Shown piece by piece: positions 1 to 8,597 of a stretch of 64,000 bases of DNA (position 1 is its first letter; every line of letters begins with the position of its first letter). The notes under the pieces were generated by a model, which saw nothing but the letters and a program-made list of their open reading frames with translations, did not search any database and was not told where the DNA came from. Origin of the DNA: Nocardioides sp. T2.26MG-1 (lineage in GTDB: Bacteria; Actinomycetota; Actinomycetes; Propionibacteriales; Nocardioidaceae); the NCBI RefSeq assembly GCF_950101795.1, contig NZ_CATNLZ010000001.1, forward strand, positions 627,382 through 691,381, in the 5' to 3' direction. The position numbers were made by a program, and so were the translations under genes.

Positions 1-29
1 GTCCAGACGGCGCTGACGACGTAGGCCAT
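1..29 (-). CDS. 5' end of an unidentified protein (partial, runs off window)
   Basis: An ATG on the minus strand (complement of 27-29) is preceded by a good GAGGAG ribosome binding site about 6 nt upstream, and the first nine codons read MAYVVSAVW without a stop. The gene is divergent from the ABC transporter operon that starts at 244, so the 30-243 interval probably holds both promoters. Nine residues are too few to assign a family. Confidence 0.5.
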
Positions 30-76
30 GGGGGCTCCTCAGAGGGTTCACAGGTGCGAGAGCCGACCGCGGTTCG

Positions 77-94
77 CGTGACGGCGATCTCACG
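77..94. promoter_or_regulatory. inverted repeat in the divergent promoter region before the ABC operon
   Basis: CGTGA-N8-TCACG lies between the divergent starts at 29 and 244. A second imperfect dyad, ATGGCTGGCATCAC at 135-148, follows. Both share the TGGC/GCCA and CATCAC words of the perfect palindrome between the two LysR genes at 7629-7642, so they could be sites for one of those regulators. This is inference from word similarity only. Confidence 0.3.
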
Positions 95-243
95 CTAGGT
101 CGGTCGCGGAGCACCAGAGAAAGCACTGGCGGCTATGGCTGGCATCACGCCGATCGGGGTTCCGGGTCGCCCGGACCCGGGGCTTTCCTGTGACCGACCA
201 CACAGCGGCCGGACCGGGCCGCGCCGAGGACCAGGAGATCTCC

Positions 244-1254
244 ATGACGTCCAGATCCAACTCGTCGGCCACCGCGAGGGGCACCGCCGTGCTCGCCGTC
301 CTGGCCATCAGCAGCCTCGGGTTGCTCGCCGGCTGCGGCAGCGACACGACGCCGGCCGCCGGTGCCGACAGCAGCTCCAGCTCCGACTCGGGATCGGACT
401 CCAAGACGCTCGTGTTCTCGCCGCTCGCGCTGAAGATCCCCGCGATGCAGCAGCTCTCCGACGGCATCAAGGCCTTCGCCGGGGAGCAGGGCTACGACGT
501 CGTCATCCAGGACCCCAACCTCGACCCGCAGAAGCAGGTCACCGACCTGCGGACCGCGATCGAGTCCGGCAAGGCGGACGCCGTCTGGGCGATCATGGTC
601 GCTCCCGAGGCGGCCGCCTCGCTGATCCCGGTGGCCCAGGAGAAGGGCGTCCCGATGGTCGTCAACGGGACGCCCGAGGCCTACGGCCTCGACGGCCTGC
701 AGGCCGGCATCTCGTTCTCGTCGATCGACTACGCGGCCGAGGGCGAGGCCGCCGGCACCGAGCTCGGCAACTGCATCAACGAGCAGCACGACGGCAAGGC
801 CAAGGTCCTCTTCGCCGAGGCCGCACCGGGCACGGCCGGCAAGGAGGAGTACGAGAGCGCGGTCAAGAAGTACCTCTCCGAGACCGCTCCTGGCGCCGAG
901 ATCGTCTCCACCATCACCGTCAGCGACCGCCAGGCCGCGCAGACCGACGTGGGCAACGCCCTGCAGGGCAACCCCGACATCACCGCGGTCTTCGCCCAGA
1001 ACGACGAGGGCGCGCTCGGCACCATCGGCGCCTTCAAGGCCGCCGGCAAGGACCTGCCGTGCATCACCGAGACCGGCGGCAACGACGAGGCCCTCGCCGC
1101 CGTCGAGAGCGGTGACATCTACGCGGTCGTCGCCCTCCAGTTCGCCGACGACATGGCCCAGAACGTCGCGACCCTCACCCAGATGCTCGAGGACCCGACG
1201 GCCGAGGGCCAGCAGCTGACCACCCCGCAGAAGGTCGTCAAGGCCGGAAGTTGA
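244..1254 (+). CDS. sugar-type ABC transporter substrate-binding lipoprotein
   Basis: Predicted 336-aa extracellular solute-binding protein of the ribose/galactose (periplasmic-binding type 4) family, first gene of an importer operon. The N-terminus has a basic stretch, a hydrophobic core and the lipobox LLAGC with Cys31 as the likely lipidated residue, followed by a Ser/Ala-rich linker. The fold-typical segments follow (NLDPQKQVTDLRTAI near the first subdomain, AVFAQNDEGALGTI in the second). I chose ATG 244 over the in-frame start at 190 because GGAG sits about 7 nt upstream and the signal peptide then begins correctly. The ligand cannot be told from sequence; the neighbouring esterase and flavin enzymes argue against a simple sugar. 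Confidence 0.9.
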   Translation: MTSRSNSSATARGTAVLAVLAISSLGLLAGCGSDTTPAAGADSSSSSDSGSDSKTLVFSPLALKIPAMQQLSDGIKAFAGEQGYDVVIQDPNLDPQKQVTDLRTAIESGKADAVWAIMVAPEAAASLIPVAQEKGVPMVVNGTPEAYGLDGLQAGISFSSIDYAAEGEAAGTELGNCINEQHDGKAKVLFAEAAPGTAGKEEYESAVKKYLSETAPGAEIVSTITVSDRQAAQTDVGNALQGNPDITAVFAQNDEGALGTIGAFKAAGKDLPCITETGGNDEALAAVESGDIYAVVALQFADDMAQNVATLTQMLEDPTAEGQQLTTPQKVVKAGS

Positions 1255-1259
1255 GCACG

Positions 1260-2360
1260 GTGACCACCAACTCCGAGGCGACCGTGGCCGGACCCGGCGG
1301 GACCACCCCCGCCGGGCCGCCCCCCGCGCCGACCCCTGCCGACCAGGACATGCCCCGCGCGGTCTCCGTGCTGGTGTTCCTGCGCGACCGCGGCATCTTC
1401 GTGCTCTGGGGGCTGCTCATCGTGGCCTTCGCGTTCTGGTGCTCGCCGTACTTCTTCAAGGTCGACAACGCCCTGCTCATCGCCAACGCCGCCGCGCTCA
1501 CCGCGCTCTTCGCGGCCGGGGTCGGCATCGGCATCATGACCGGCGTCCTCGACCTCTCCCTCCCGGGCACCGCCGCGGTCGCGAGCTGCGTGTGCGGCTG
1601 GGTGCTCACCCACGGCCACCCGACCTGGCTCGGGCTGGCCGCCGGCCTCGGCACGGGCGTCGCGGTCGGGGTGGTGAACGGCCTGATCACGATCCGCGGG
1701 TTCAACCCGATCATCGTCACGATCGGCACCCTCTCGGTGCTCTCCGGCCTGGCCGCGGTCATCGCCGGCGGCTACACGTTCCCCGGGCTCACCCAGCTCG
1801 AGTTCATGGGCACCCACCGGTACCTGCGCGCGGGCGACTCGTTCTCCGGCATCCCCGCGCCGGTGTTCATCGTGGCCGGGGTGTTCGTCGTGGGCACGGT
1901 CTTCCTGACCCGCACCCGCGAGGGCATCCGGCTGATGGCCGTGGGCGGCAACGCCGAGGCGGTACGCCGCGCGGGCATCCACGCCGACCGCTACACCGTG
2001 CTCGGCTTCGTGATCTCCGGCGTGCTGGCCGCGCTCGGCGGCCTGGTGAGCACCGCGGTGGTGACCGAGGCGAACCCGAACGCGAGCCCGCAGATCATCT
2101 TCAGCGCGCTCACCGCGGTCGCCCTCGCCGGGGTCGCGCTGACCGGAGGACGCGGCAGCCTGCCGCGCGTCCTGGTCGGCGCGCTGATCCTGGCCACGAT
2201 CAGCAACGGCCTGACGATCCGCGGCGTGCAGCCCTACTGGGCCACCGTCTGCACGGGTGCACTGCTGCTCGCCTCGCTGCTCATCGAGCGGGTCATCCAG
2301 GCGAGCGTGTCGGAGCGGCTGATGGCCGCCAACCTCTCCGTCCACCAGAGGAAGGTCTGA
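1260..2360 (+). CDS. ABC transporter permease (RbsC/BPD_transp_2 type)
   Basis: Predicted 366-aa multi-spanning inner-membrane permease with about eight to ten hydrophobic segments. The conserved cytoplasmic motif of this family, GGNAEAVRRAGI, is present about two thirds of the way along. A GTG at 1260 lies 9 nt after GGAAG and is preferred; the TTG at 1251, which overlaps the preceding stop, would sit directly against the ribosome binding site. The protein should pair with the ATPase at 2365 and the lipoprotein at 244. Only one permease gene is present, so a homodimer is expected, as in ribose importers. Confidence 0.9.
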   Translation: MTTNSEATVAGPGGTTPAGPPPAPTPADQDMPRAVSVLVFLRDRGIFVLWGLLIVAFAFWCSPYFFKVDNALLIANAAALTALFAAGVGIGIMTGVLDLSLPGTAAVASCVCGWVLTHGHPTWLGLAAGLGTGVAVGVVNGLITIRGFNPIIVTIGTLSVLSGLAAVIAGGYTFPGLTQLEFMGTHRYLRAGDSFSGIPAPVFIVAGVFVVGTVFLTRTREGIRLMAVGGNAEAVRRAGIHADRYTVLGFVISGVLAALGGLVSTAVVTEANPNASPQIIFSALTAVALAGVALTGGRGSLPRVLVGALILATISNGLTIRGVQPYWATVCTGALLLASLLIERVIQASVSERLMAANLSVHQRKV

Positions 2361-2364
2361 GGAC

Positions 2365-3159
2365 ATGAGCACCACCGCCACCCCCGCGCTGGAGCTGTCG
2401 GGCATCGAGATGCACTACGGCTTCGTGCGCGCGCTCGACGACATCGACTTCCACGTGATGCCGGGCGAGGTCGTCGGGCTGCTCGGCGACAACGGCGCCG
2501 GCAAGTCGACGCTCCTCAAGGTGATGTCCGGCGCGCACCGGCCCTCGCACGGCACGATCCGGGTCCACGGCCGGGAGCACGCGTTCCACGCGCCCAGCGA
2601 CGCCGCGGACGCGGGCGTCCAGATGGTGTACCAGGACCTGTCCCTGGTCGAGCCGCAGGACATCGCGATCAACCTCAACCTCGGGCAGGAGACCCTCCGC
2701 AAGGGGCCGCTTGGGTGGCTGGGCTTCATCGACCGCAAGGCGATGCGGCGCAGCTCGGAGCTGGAGCTCGACCGGCTGGGTGTCCGCACCGCGCCGATGA
2801 CCCGGCCGGTCGAGATGCTCTCCGGCGGCCAGCGCCAGGTCGTCGCGCTCGCCCGCAGCGCGATCCGGGTCAGCGGGGAGTCGCGGGGCATCCTGCTGCT
2901 CGACGAGCCGACCGCCGCCCTGGGCTACGAGCAGACCCGCCAGGTCGAGGCGCTGATCCGCCGGATGGCGGACCAGGGCATCGCGATCGTCGTCGTCACC
3001 CACGACCTCCCGCTCTGCTACGAGGTCACCGACCGCCTGGTCATCCTCAACCGCGGCCGCAAGGTCGCCGACCTGCCGACCGCCGGCGCCGACCGCGACC
3101 ACGTCGTCGGCTGGATCACCGGCTCGCGCGCGTCGATGTTCGCCGAGGCGGCCTCGTGA
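2365..3159 (+). CDS. ABC transporter ATP-binding protein (single-domain, sugar type)
   Basis: A 264-aa ATPase with Walker A GDNGAGKST (residues 41-49), the signature LSGGQRQ, Walker B ILLLDEPTAAL and the switch His in VVVTHD. It starts 4 nt after the permease stop. Most importers with RbsC-type permeases use a tandem ATPase of about 500 residues (RbsA type); this one has a single nucleotide-binding domain, like FrcA-type systems, and would act as a homodimer. Its stop overlaps the next start (GTGA), so the downstream esterase is translationally coupled to the transporter. Confidence 0.9.
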   Translation: MSTTATPALELSGIEMHYGFVRALDDIDFHVMPGEVVGLLGDNGAGKSTLLKVMSGAHRPSHGTIRVHGREHAFHAPSDAADAGVQMVYQDLSLVEPQDIAINLNLGQETLRKGPLGWLGFIDRKAMRRSSELELDRLGVRTAPMTRPVEMLSGGQRQVVALARSAIRVSGESRGILLLDEPTAALGYEQTRQVEALIRRMADQGIAIVVVTHDLPLCYEVTDRLVILNRGRKVADLPTAGADRDHVVGWITGSRASMFAEAAS

Positions 3160-4127
3160 CCCTCCACCCGTCGTACGTCGAGCGGTTCCCGCTGCTCGAG
3201 GGCATCGACTCCTTCGAGCAGCTGATGGGCGACCCGGCGCTCGAGGAGCGGTTCCACGCGTTCATGCAGTGGCGCGACGCGACGCCGCCGCCCGACGTGC
3301 CGGCACGCGACGACGCGGTCGACGGGCCGCACGGTCCCGTGCCGGTGCGCGTCTACTCGCCCGCGGACGGCGAGCAGGACGGACGGCCGTGCCTGGTGTG
3401 GATGCACGGCGGCGCCTTCGTCGGCGGCGACCTCGACATGCCGGAGGCCGACCGGACCGCGCGCGAGGTCTGCGCCCGCGCGGGTGCGGTCGTGGTGAGC
3501 GTCGACTACCGGCTCGCGGTCGGGGGCGTCCACTACCCCGTGCCGCTCGACGACGTCGTCGCCGTGGTCCGGTCGGTCCGCGACCGGGCCGCCGGGCTCG
3601 GCGTCGACCCGCAGCGCATCGCGGTCGGCGGGGCCAGCGCCGGCGCCAACCTCGCCACCGGTGCCGTGCTCCGGGCCCGCGACGAGGACGGCTGGCTGCC
3701 GGCCGTGCTCGTGGCGGCGTACGGCGTCTTCCACCCCGTGCTGCCGTCGGTGCCGCCCGAGGTCGATGCGCTGCTCACGCAGGTGCCGGCCATGCTGCGG
3801 TTCACCGCCGAGGGCACCGCCGGCATCACCGCCAACTACCTCGGCGGCCCGCCCGAGACCGCCGACGGCTACGCGATGCCGGCGCTGGCCGACCTCACCC
3901 ACCTGTGCCCGGTGCTCATGGTCGACGCCGAGGGCGACGACCTCCGCGGCTCCGAGGATCCGTTCGCCCGGCAGCTCACCGAGGCCGACGTCCCGCTGCG
4001 GCGGCACGTCGTGCCCGGCGTCATGCACGGCTTCCTCAACCTGCCGGCCGACGTCGAGCCCGTCGGCACGGCCTTCCAGCTCATCGCCGACGTCGTCGCG
4101 GCGCCGGCCCTCGTCCCCGCGTCCTAG
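3156..4127 (+). CDS. alpha/beta hydrolase, hormone-sensitive-lipase (HSL) type esterase
   Basis: A 323-aa cytoplasmic esterase. The oxyanion-hole motif HGGAFVGG begins near residue 84, the nucleophile elbow GGASAGAN carries Ser161, and the acid (GDD, about 261) and base (MHGF, His about 291) complete the triad. Start GTG 3156 overlaps the ATPase stop by 4 bp. The nucleophile motif is GxSAG rather than the more usual GDSAG, a tolerated variation. Its position between an importer and two flavin enzymes suggests it hydrolyses an ester or lactone of the imported compound; the substrate itself is not inferable. Confidence 0.85.
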   Translation: MTLHPSYVERFPLLEGIDSFEQLMGDPALEERFHAFMQWRDATPPPDVPARDDAVDGPHGPVPVRVYSPADGEQDGRPCLVWMHGGAFVGGDLDMPEADRTAREVCARAGAVVVSVDYRLAVGGVHYPVPLDDVVAVVRSVRDRAAGLGVDPQRIAVGGASAGANLATGAVLRARDEDGWLPAVLVAAYGVFHPVLPSVPPEVDALLTQVPAMLRFTAEGTAGITANYLGGPPETADGYAMPALADLTHLCPVLMVDAEGDDLRGSEDPFARQLTEADVPLRRHVVPGVMHGFLNLPADVEPVGTAFQLIADVVAAPALVPAS

Positions 4128-4136
4128 GAGTTCCCC

Positions 4137-5285
4137 ATGTCCGAGTCCCCGGCCCCCGTCGTCGACCGCGTCCTCGTCGTCGGCGGCGGCATCACCGGCG
4201 GCGTGCTCTCGCTCGCCCTGGCCCAGCGGGGCGTCGAGGTCGTGCTCGTCGACCTGCGCGCGAGCCTCGGCGGCGTCGGGCACGGCATCACGCTGCAGGG
4301 CAACGCACTCAAGGCGTTCCGCTCCGTCGGCATCTACGACCGGCTCGCCGAACGCGGCTACCCGTTCAGCCATCTCCGGCTGCGGACGGCCGACGGCCAC
4401 GTGATCGCCGAGATCCCGACGCCACCGATGGGTGGCCCCGACCTGCCCGGCACGATGGGTGCGGTCCGGGGCGACATCGCCGACATCCTCGCCGAGGAGG
4501 TCGTGGCCGCCGGGGTCGACGTACGGCTCGGCACCACGCTCACCGCGATCGACGACCGGGGCGGCTCGGTCGTCGTCACGCTCTCCGACGGCACCACCGA
4601 GACCGTCGACCTGCTCGTCGGCGCCGACGGGATCCGCTCCAAGGTGCGCGGCATGATCGGCATCGACGCCGAGCCGCGCCCGGTCGGCATGGGCATCTGG
4701 CGCACGGTCGCGAAGAGGCCGCCCGAGATGGACTGCTCCGAGCTCTACTACGGCGGCCCGAAGTACAAGGCCGGCTACACCCCGATCTCCGAGGACCTCT
4801 GCTACGCGTTCCTGCTCGAGGAGAACCTCGACCGCTCGTTCGTCGGCGAGGGCCCCAACGGCGCGGTGCTCAAGGAGCGCGGCCAGGGGTACGGCGGCAC
4901 CTGGGGCGACGTCCGGGACAGCCTGGCCGAGGACGCGGTCGTGAACTACCAGTGGATCGAGTCGATCTGCGTCGACTCCCCGTGGCACCGGGGCCGGTCG
5001 ATCATCATCGGCGACGCCGCCCACGCCTGCCCGCCCCTGATCGCCCAGGGCGCGGCGATGTGCGCGGAGGATGCCGTCGTCCTGGCGGAGATGCTCACCA
5101 GCGGCGAGCACGCGAGCGTCGAGGAGGTGCTGCCGGCGTTCATGGCGCGCCGCTTCCCCCGGGTCAAGATGGTGCTCGACAACAGCCTGACCCTGGCCGA
5201 CTGGGAGATCCACCCGGACACCCCCGGCGCCGACCCGGGCCGGATCATGGGCCAGACCCTGCACGCCCTGGTGGAGCCGGCATGA
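4137..5285 (+). CDS. FAD-dependent monooxygenase (PHBH/UbiH-like)
   Basis: A 382-aa flavoprotein of the class A aromatic hydroxylase superfamily. The dinucleotide motif GGGITGG is near residues 15-21, the DG motif GADGIRSKVRG near 165, and the flavin motif GDAAHACPPLIAQGAAM near 290. Such enzymes hydroxylate phenolic rings using NAD(P)H and oxygen. It begins 9 nt after the esterase stop and its stop overlaps the next gene (ATGA). No extra C-terminal thioredoxin-like domain is present. A role in ring oxidation of a plant-type phenolic fits the cluster but is inference. Confidence 0.85.
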   Translation: MSESPAPVVDRVLVVGGGITGGVLSLALAQRGVEVVLVDLRASLGGVGHGITLQGNALKAFRSVGIYDRLAERGYPFSHLRLRTADGHVIAEIPTPPMGGPDLPGTMGAVRGDIADILAEEVVAAGVDVRLGTTLTAIDDRGGSVVVTLSDGTTETVDLLVGADGIRSKVRGMIGIDAEPRPVGMGIWRTVAKRPPEMDCSELYYGGPKYKAGYTPISEDLCYAFLLEENLDRSFVGEGPNGAVLKERGQGYGGTWGDVRDSLAEDAVVNYQWIESICVDSPWHRGRSIIIGDAAHACPPLIAQGAAMCAEDAVVLAEMLTSGEHASVEEVLPAFMARRFPRVKMVLDNSLTLADWEIHPDTPGADPGRIMGQTLHALVEPA

Positions 5286-6664
5286 ACACCCCACGGAGTT
5301 CTTCTCCTCCGCTTCGCTCCCCCGAACAACTCCGCGGGGACCCCGATGGCCTCGTGCTCGTCACCCGGGACGACCCGGGCTTCGAGGAGGCCCGGGTCGA
5401 CCGGATCTTCAACCGCCGGCTGCCCGGGCGGCAGCCGGCGGCCGTGGTGCGGCCCGAGACCGAGGCCGAGGTGGTCGCCGCCGTCCGGCTCGCCCGCGAG
5501 CGGGGCTGGCAGGTCGCGGTGCGCTCCGGCGGGCACAGCTGGGCGCAGTGGTCGGTCCGCGACGATGCCCTCGTCATCGACCTCGGTGGCCTGCACGAGC
5601 TGGAGTACGACCAGGAGACGGGCATCGTGCGGGCCTCGCCGTCCACCCCGGGTGGCGCCGAGCTGGCGCCGTACCTCGCCGAGCGCGGCCGGATGTTCGT
5701 CGGGGGCCACTGCCCCACCGTCGGCATCGGCGGCTTCCTGCTCCAGGGCGGCCAGGGCTGGAACGCCCGCGGGTGGGGCTGGGCGGTCGAGCACGTGGTG
5801 GCCGTGGACGTCGTGACCGCGGCCGGCGAATTGGTCCGCGCGGACGCGACCCAGCACGCCGACCTCTTCTGGGCCGCCCGCGGCGCCGGTCCCGGCTTCC
5901 CCGGCGTGGTCACCCGCTTCCACCTGCGCACCCGGCCGCTGCCGCGGCACTTCGCACACACCGTGCAGGCCTTCGACCTCGCCGACTTCGACGAGGTGAT
6001 GACCTGGCTGCACGACACGCACCACACCGTCGCCGACACCGTGGAGATCGTCGCGCTGACCAAGACCGACCCGCGGCTCGCCCCGGGCCCGGTGCTGCTG
6101 GTCACCGCGCTCACGATGGTCGACGACGAGCAAGAGGCCGACCAGGCGCTCGCGCCGTTCCGCAAGAACCCCGCCCTCGACCGCGCGATCCTCGTGCTCG
6201 ACAACGAGCCGACCACGCCGGAGGCCGAGCGCGCCCGGCAGCTCGAGGACAACCCGGAGGGCCACCGGTGGGCGGTCGACAACGCCTGGCTGTCGGGGCC
6301 CGCGTCGGAGGTGGTGCCGGCGATGCGCCGCGCCTACACGACGCTCCCGAACGAGAAGGCGTTCACGATCTGGTTCAGCATGGCGCCGCTGCGCGAGCTG
6401 CCCGACATGGCGTTCTCGGTCCAGTCGGAGGTCTACCTGGCGGCGTACGTGCCCTGGGAGGACGCCGCCGAGGACGAGCGGCACCTCACCTGGCTGGCCG
6501 GCGCGATGGCCGACCTCGCGCCGGTCACCGTCGGGCAGTACCTCGGCGACAGCGACCTGCGCCGCCGGCCGCACCGGTTCCTCTCCGAGGAGGCCTGGGG
6601 ACGGCTGCAGCAGGTGTACGCCGACCGCGACCCGGACCGCCTCTTCGTCGGCTACCTGGCGTGA
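5282..6664 (+). CDS. FAD-binding oxidase, berberine-bridge-enzyme-like
   Basis: A 460-aa oxidoreductase with an N-terminal PCMH-type FAD-binding domain. RSGGHSW (His near residue 85) and GGHCPTVGIGG (Cys near 144) match the two residues that attach FAD bicovalently in berberine-bridge-like oxidases. The C-terminus (about 410-455) resembles the short BBE domain. ATG 5282 overlaps the monooxygenase stop by 4 bp, but codons 3-20 lie in a hairpin-forming repeat (5289-5339) and read as low-complexity SSSPPLRS; a start near GTG 5354 is a possible alternative. Relatives oxidise sugars, alkaloids or polyketides; here the last step of the cluster's oxidative route is likely. Confidence 0.85.
   Translation: MNTPRSSSPPLRSPEQLRGDPDGLVLVTRDDPGFEEARVDRIFNRRLPGRQPAAVVRPETEAEVVAAVRLARERGWQVAVRSGGHSWAQWSVRDDALVIDLGGLHELEYDQETGIVRASPSTPGGAELAPYLAERGRMFVGGHCPTVGIGGFLLQGGQGWNARGWGWAVEHVVAVDVVTAAGELVRADATQHADLFWAARGAGPGFPGVVTRFHLRTRPLPRHFAHTVQAFDLADFDEVMTWLHDTHHTVADTVEIVALTKTDPRLAPGPVLLVTALTMVDDEQEADQALAPFRKNPALDRAILVLDNEPTTPEAERARQLEDNPEGHRWAVDNAWLSGPASEVVPAMRRAYTTLPNEKAFTIWFSMAPLRELPDMAFSVQSEVYLAAYVPWEDAAEDERHLTWLAGAMADLAPVTVGQYLGDSDLRRRPHRFLSEEAWGRLQQVYADRDPDRLFVGYLA
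5289..5339. repeat. hairpin-forming repeat at the 5' end of the BBE-like gene
   Basis: Arms 5289-5304 and 5324-5339 are inverted repeats (14 of 16 positions pair) around a loop containing CTCCGCTTCGCTCC. The element lies 4 nt inside the coding region. It looks like an inserted REP-type palindrome that the gene has accommodated in frame. Confidence 0.6.
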
Positions 6665-7578
6665 GGCGCGGCGAGCTCGTCGCGCACGGCGTCGAGCCGC
6701 GAGAACAGCCAGCGGTGCGCGGGGTCCGACAGCCGGTCGGGGGCGAACCAGTAGCCCTCCGGCAGCACCACCTCGCCGAACGGCGGGTCGACCTGCACGA
6801 TCGCCCCGCCGGCGCGCAGGTGCATCCGGGCCAGCAGCTCGGGCACGACCGCGACCATGTCGGTGCCCTCGATGACGAACGGCAGCGGCAGGAAGCCGAA
6901 GACCTGGAGGGCGACCCGTCGCTCGATGCCGTGGTCGCCGAAGACCCGGTCGACGGGCGTGAGCACACCGGGCCCGAAGGAGCCGACCGCGTGCGGGAGC
7001 TCCGCGAGGTCCTGCATCGTCAGGGCTCCGTCGACCAGCCTCGGGTTGCCGCGGTCGGCGATCACCACCATCCGGTCGCGCCAGAGCGGCCGGGAGAGGC
7101 CCGGGAAGCCGAAGCCGAGCGGCGCGATCAGGGCGTCGTTGTCGAGCATCACCCGGTCCGAGGAGCGCGACTCCGGGCCGAGGTGGCCGATCGTCAGCCG
7201 GACGCCGGGCGCCTCGGCCTCGACCAGCCGCACCAGCGGCTCGTGGACGACCGCGATCGCGTAGTCGCTCATCGTGAGCCGGAACGTGCGCTGGCTGGTC
7301 GCCGGGTCGAACTCGTCCTCGAGCTGGAGCGCGCTCTCCATGAGGCGCACCGCGTGCTGCACCTCCGGCAGGAGGTCGCGGGCGAACGGCGTGAGCTCGT
7401 AGTCGCGGCCCGCCCGCACCAGCAGCTCGTCGTCGAAGCGCCGCCGGAGCCGGGCGAGGGCCGCGCTCATCGCCGGCTGGCTCAGCTCGAGCCGCTGCCC
7501 CGCCCGGGTCACGTTGCCCTCCTCGAGCAGGACCTTCAGCGGGAGCAGCAGGTTGAGGTCGGTGCCACCGAGCGCCAT
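6652..7578 (-). CDS. LysR-family transcriptional regulator, NodD-like
   Basis: A 308-aa regulator. The N-terminal winged helix-turn-helix (LNLLLPLKVLLEEGNVTRAG...LSQPAMSAALARLRRRF) matches the NodD/NahR/LinR branch of LysR, whose members often sense flavonoids or other aromatics; the rest is the ligand-binding domain. It converges on the BBE-like gene with a 13-bp overlap and faces a second LysR gene of the same branch. The short shared upstream region (7579-7661) contains a perfect 14-bp palindrome, so auto- and cross-regulation are likely. Confidence 0.9.
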   Translation of the reverse strand: MALGGTDLNLLLPLKVLLEEGNVTRAGQRLELSQPAMSAALARLRRRFDDELLVRAGRDYELTPFARDLLPEVQHAVRLMESALQLEDEFDPATSQRTFRLTMSDYAIAVVHEPLVRLVEAEAPGVRLTIGHLGPESRSSDRVMLDNDALIAPLGFGFPGLSRPLWRDRMVVIADRGNPRLVDGALTMQDLAELPHAVGSFGPGVLTPVDRVFGDHGIERRVALQVFGFLPLPFVIEGTDMVAVVPELLARMHLRAGGAIVQVDPPFGEVVLPEGYWFAPDRLSDPAHRWLFSRLDAVRDELAAPHAR

Positions 7579-7610
7579 CGTCTCCTCCTCTCGTCGCAGG
7601 GGTGCGCCAC

Positions 7611-7616
7611 TAGAGT
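7611..7616 (+). promoter_or_regulatory. possible -10 box for the plus-strand LysR gene
   Basis: TAGAGT fits the actinobacterial TANNNT -10 pattern. A transcript starting about 7 nt later would place the palindrome at 7629-7642 at roughly +7 to +20, where a bound regulator would block transcription. Confidence 0.35.
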
Positions 7617-7628
7617 TCCACGGAGACC

Positions 7629-7642
7629 GTGATGGCCATCAC
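7629..7642. promoter_or_regulatory. perfect palindrome between the two LysR genes (candidate operator)
   Basis: GTGATGGCCATCAC is a perfect 14-bp palindrome containing the T-N11-A spacing typical of LysR boxes. It lies in the gap between divergent LysR starts if the plus-strand gene starts at GTG 7662. A related word, GTGATGGCCGTCTC, occurs at 9805-9818 in the divergent MFS/MBL promoter. Confidence 0.5.
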
Positions 7643-7661
7643 AGCGGAACGGGAGGTGCGC

Positions 7662-8597
7662 GTGCGGGAACGGCTCCGGGGCGTCGACGCCAACCTGCTG
7701 CTCGCCCTCCACGCGCTCCTCGAGGAGCGGAACCTGACCCATGCGGGCGAGCGGATGACGATGAGCCAGCCCGCGATGAGCGGCGCGCTGGCCCGGCTGC
7801 GCAAGCTGTTCGACGACGAGCTCCTGGTCCGGTCGGGCCGGGGGTTCGAGCTCACCCCGCTCGCCGAGCAGCTCCGGCCGGTCGTCGCCGACGCGGTCGA
7901 GGCGGCCGAGGCGCTGCTGGGCAACGAGCGCGACTTCGACGCCGACACCAGCACGCGGCGGTTCGCGGTCAGCATGTCGGAGTACGCCATGACCGTGCTG
8001 GCGGAGCCGCTGACCCGTGCGTTCACCGCGCACGCGCCCGGCTGCACGATCGACCTCGACCCCCTCGACGTACGCCGCGACCAGGTCGAGACCCAGCTGA
8101 TGCGCCGCGACCTCGTGGTCGCCCCGCTGGGCTTCGAGTTCCCCGGTCGCACCCAGCCGGTCTTCACCGACGAGCTGGTCTGCGTGGTCGCCCGCGGGCA
8201 CCCCCGCCTGCGCGACGGCGGGCTCTCCCGCGACGACCTCATCGAGATGCCGCACGCGGTGGCCGAGTTCGCCGCCGCCGGCGACCGCCGCCGCCCGCTC
8301 GAGGTGGAGGTCGAGCAGAAGGGGATGGGTGGCCGCAACGTGCTCGTGCGGGTCACCAGCCTGCTGACGCTGCCGTTCGCGGTGGCCGGCACGGACATGT
8401 GTGCGTTCGTCCCGTCGCGCCTGGCGCACCGCTGCCTCGACGTGCTCGACCTGGTGGTCGCCGAGACCCCGATCGACACGGTGCGGATCACCGAGGCGGC
8501 GCACTGGCACCCACGTCGTGAGAAGGACCCGGCGGTGGTGTGGCTGCGGCACCTGCTCCACGACGTGGCCGTCGAGCTCGAGGACGAGCTCGGCTGA
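7662..8597 (+). CDS. second LysR-family regulator, NodD-like
   Basis: A protein of 311 aa if started at GTG 7662, which lies 5 nt after GGGAGG (7651-7656). The further upstream GTG 7629/ATG 7632 starts would put the palindrome inside the coding region and add an unusual N-terminal tail. The helix-turn-helix (VDANLLLALHALLEERNLTHAGERMTMSQPAMSGALARLRKLF) is close to that of the facing LysR, so the two are paralogues of the NodD-like branch. Its 3' end overlaps the convergent MFS gene by 110 bp. Confidence 0.88.
   Translation: MRERLRGVDANLLLALHALLEERNLTHAGERMTMSQPAMSGALARLRKLFDDELLVRSGRGFELTPLAEQLRPVVADAVEAAEALLGNERDFDADTSTRRFAVSMSEYAMTVLAEPLTRAFTAHAPGCTIDLDPLDVRRDQVETQLMRRDLVVAPLGFEFPGRTQPVFTDELVCVVARGHPRLRDGGLSRDDLIEMPHAVAEFAAAGDRRRPLEVEVEQKGMGGRNVLVRVTSLLTLPFAVAGTDMCAFVPSRLAHRCLDVLDLVVAETPIDTVRITEAAHWHPRREKDPAVVWLRHLLHDVAVELEDELG

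Noticed and set aside
3018..5294. Long minus-strand open frame (758 codons) opposite the esterase and monooxygenase genes
   Set aside because: Its translation is Arg/Gly/Asp/Val-rich low complexity, typical of the antisense of high-GC coding DNA, and the plus-strand frames have clear families.
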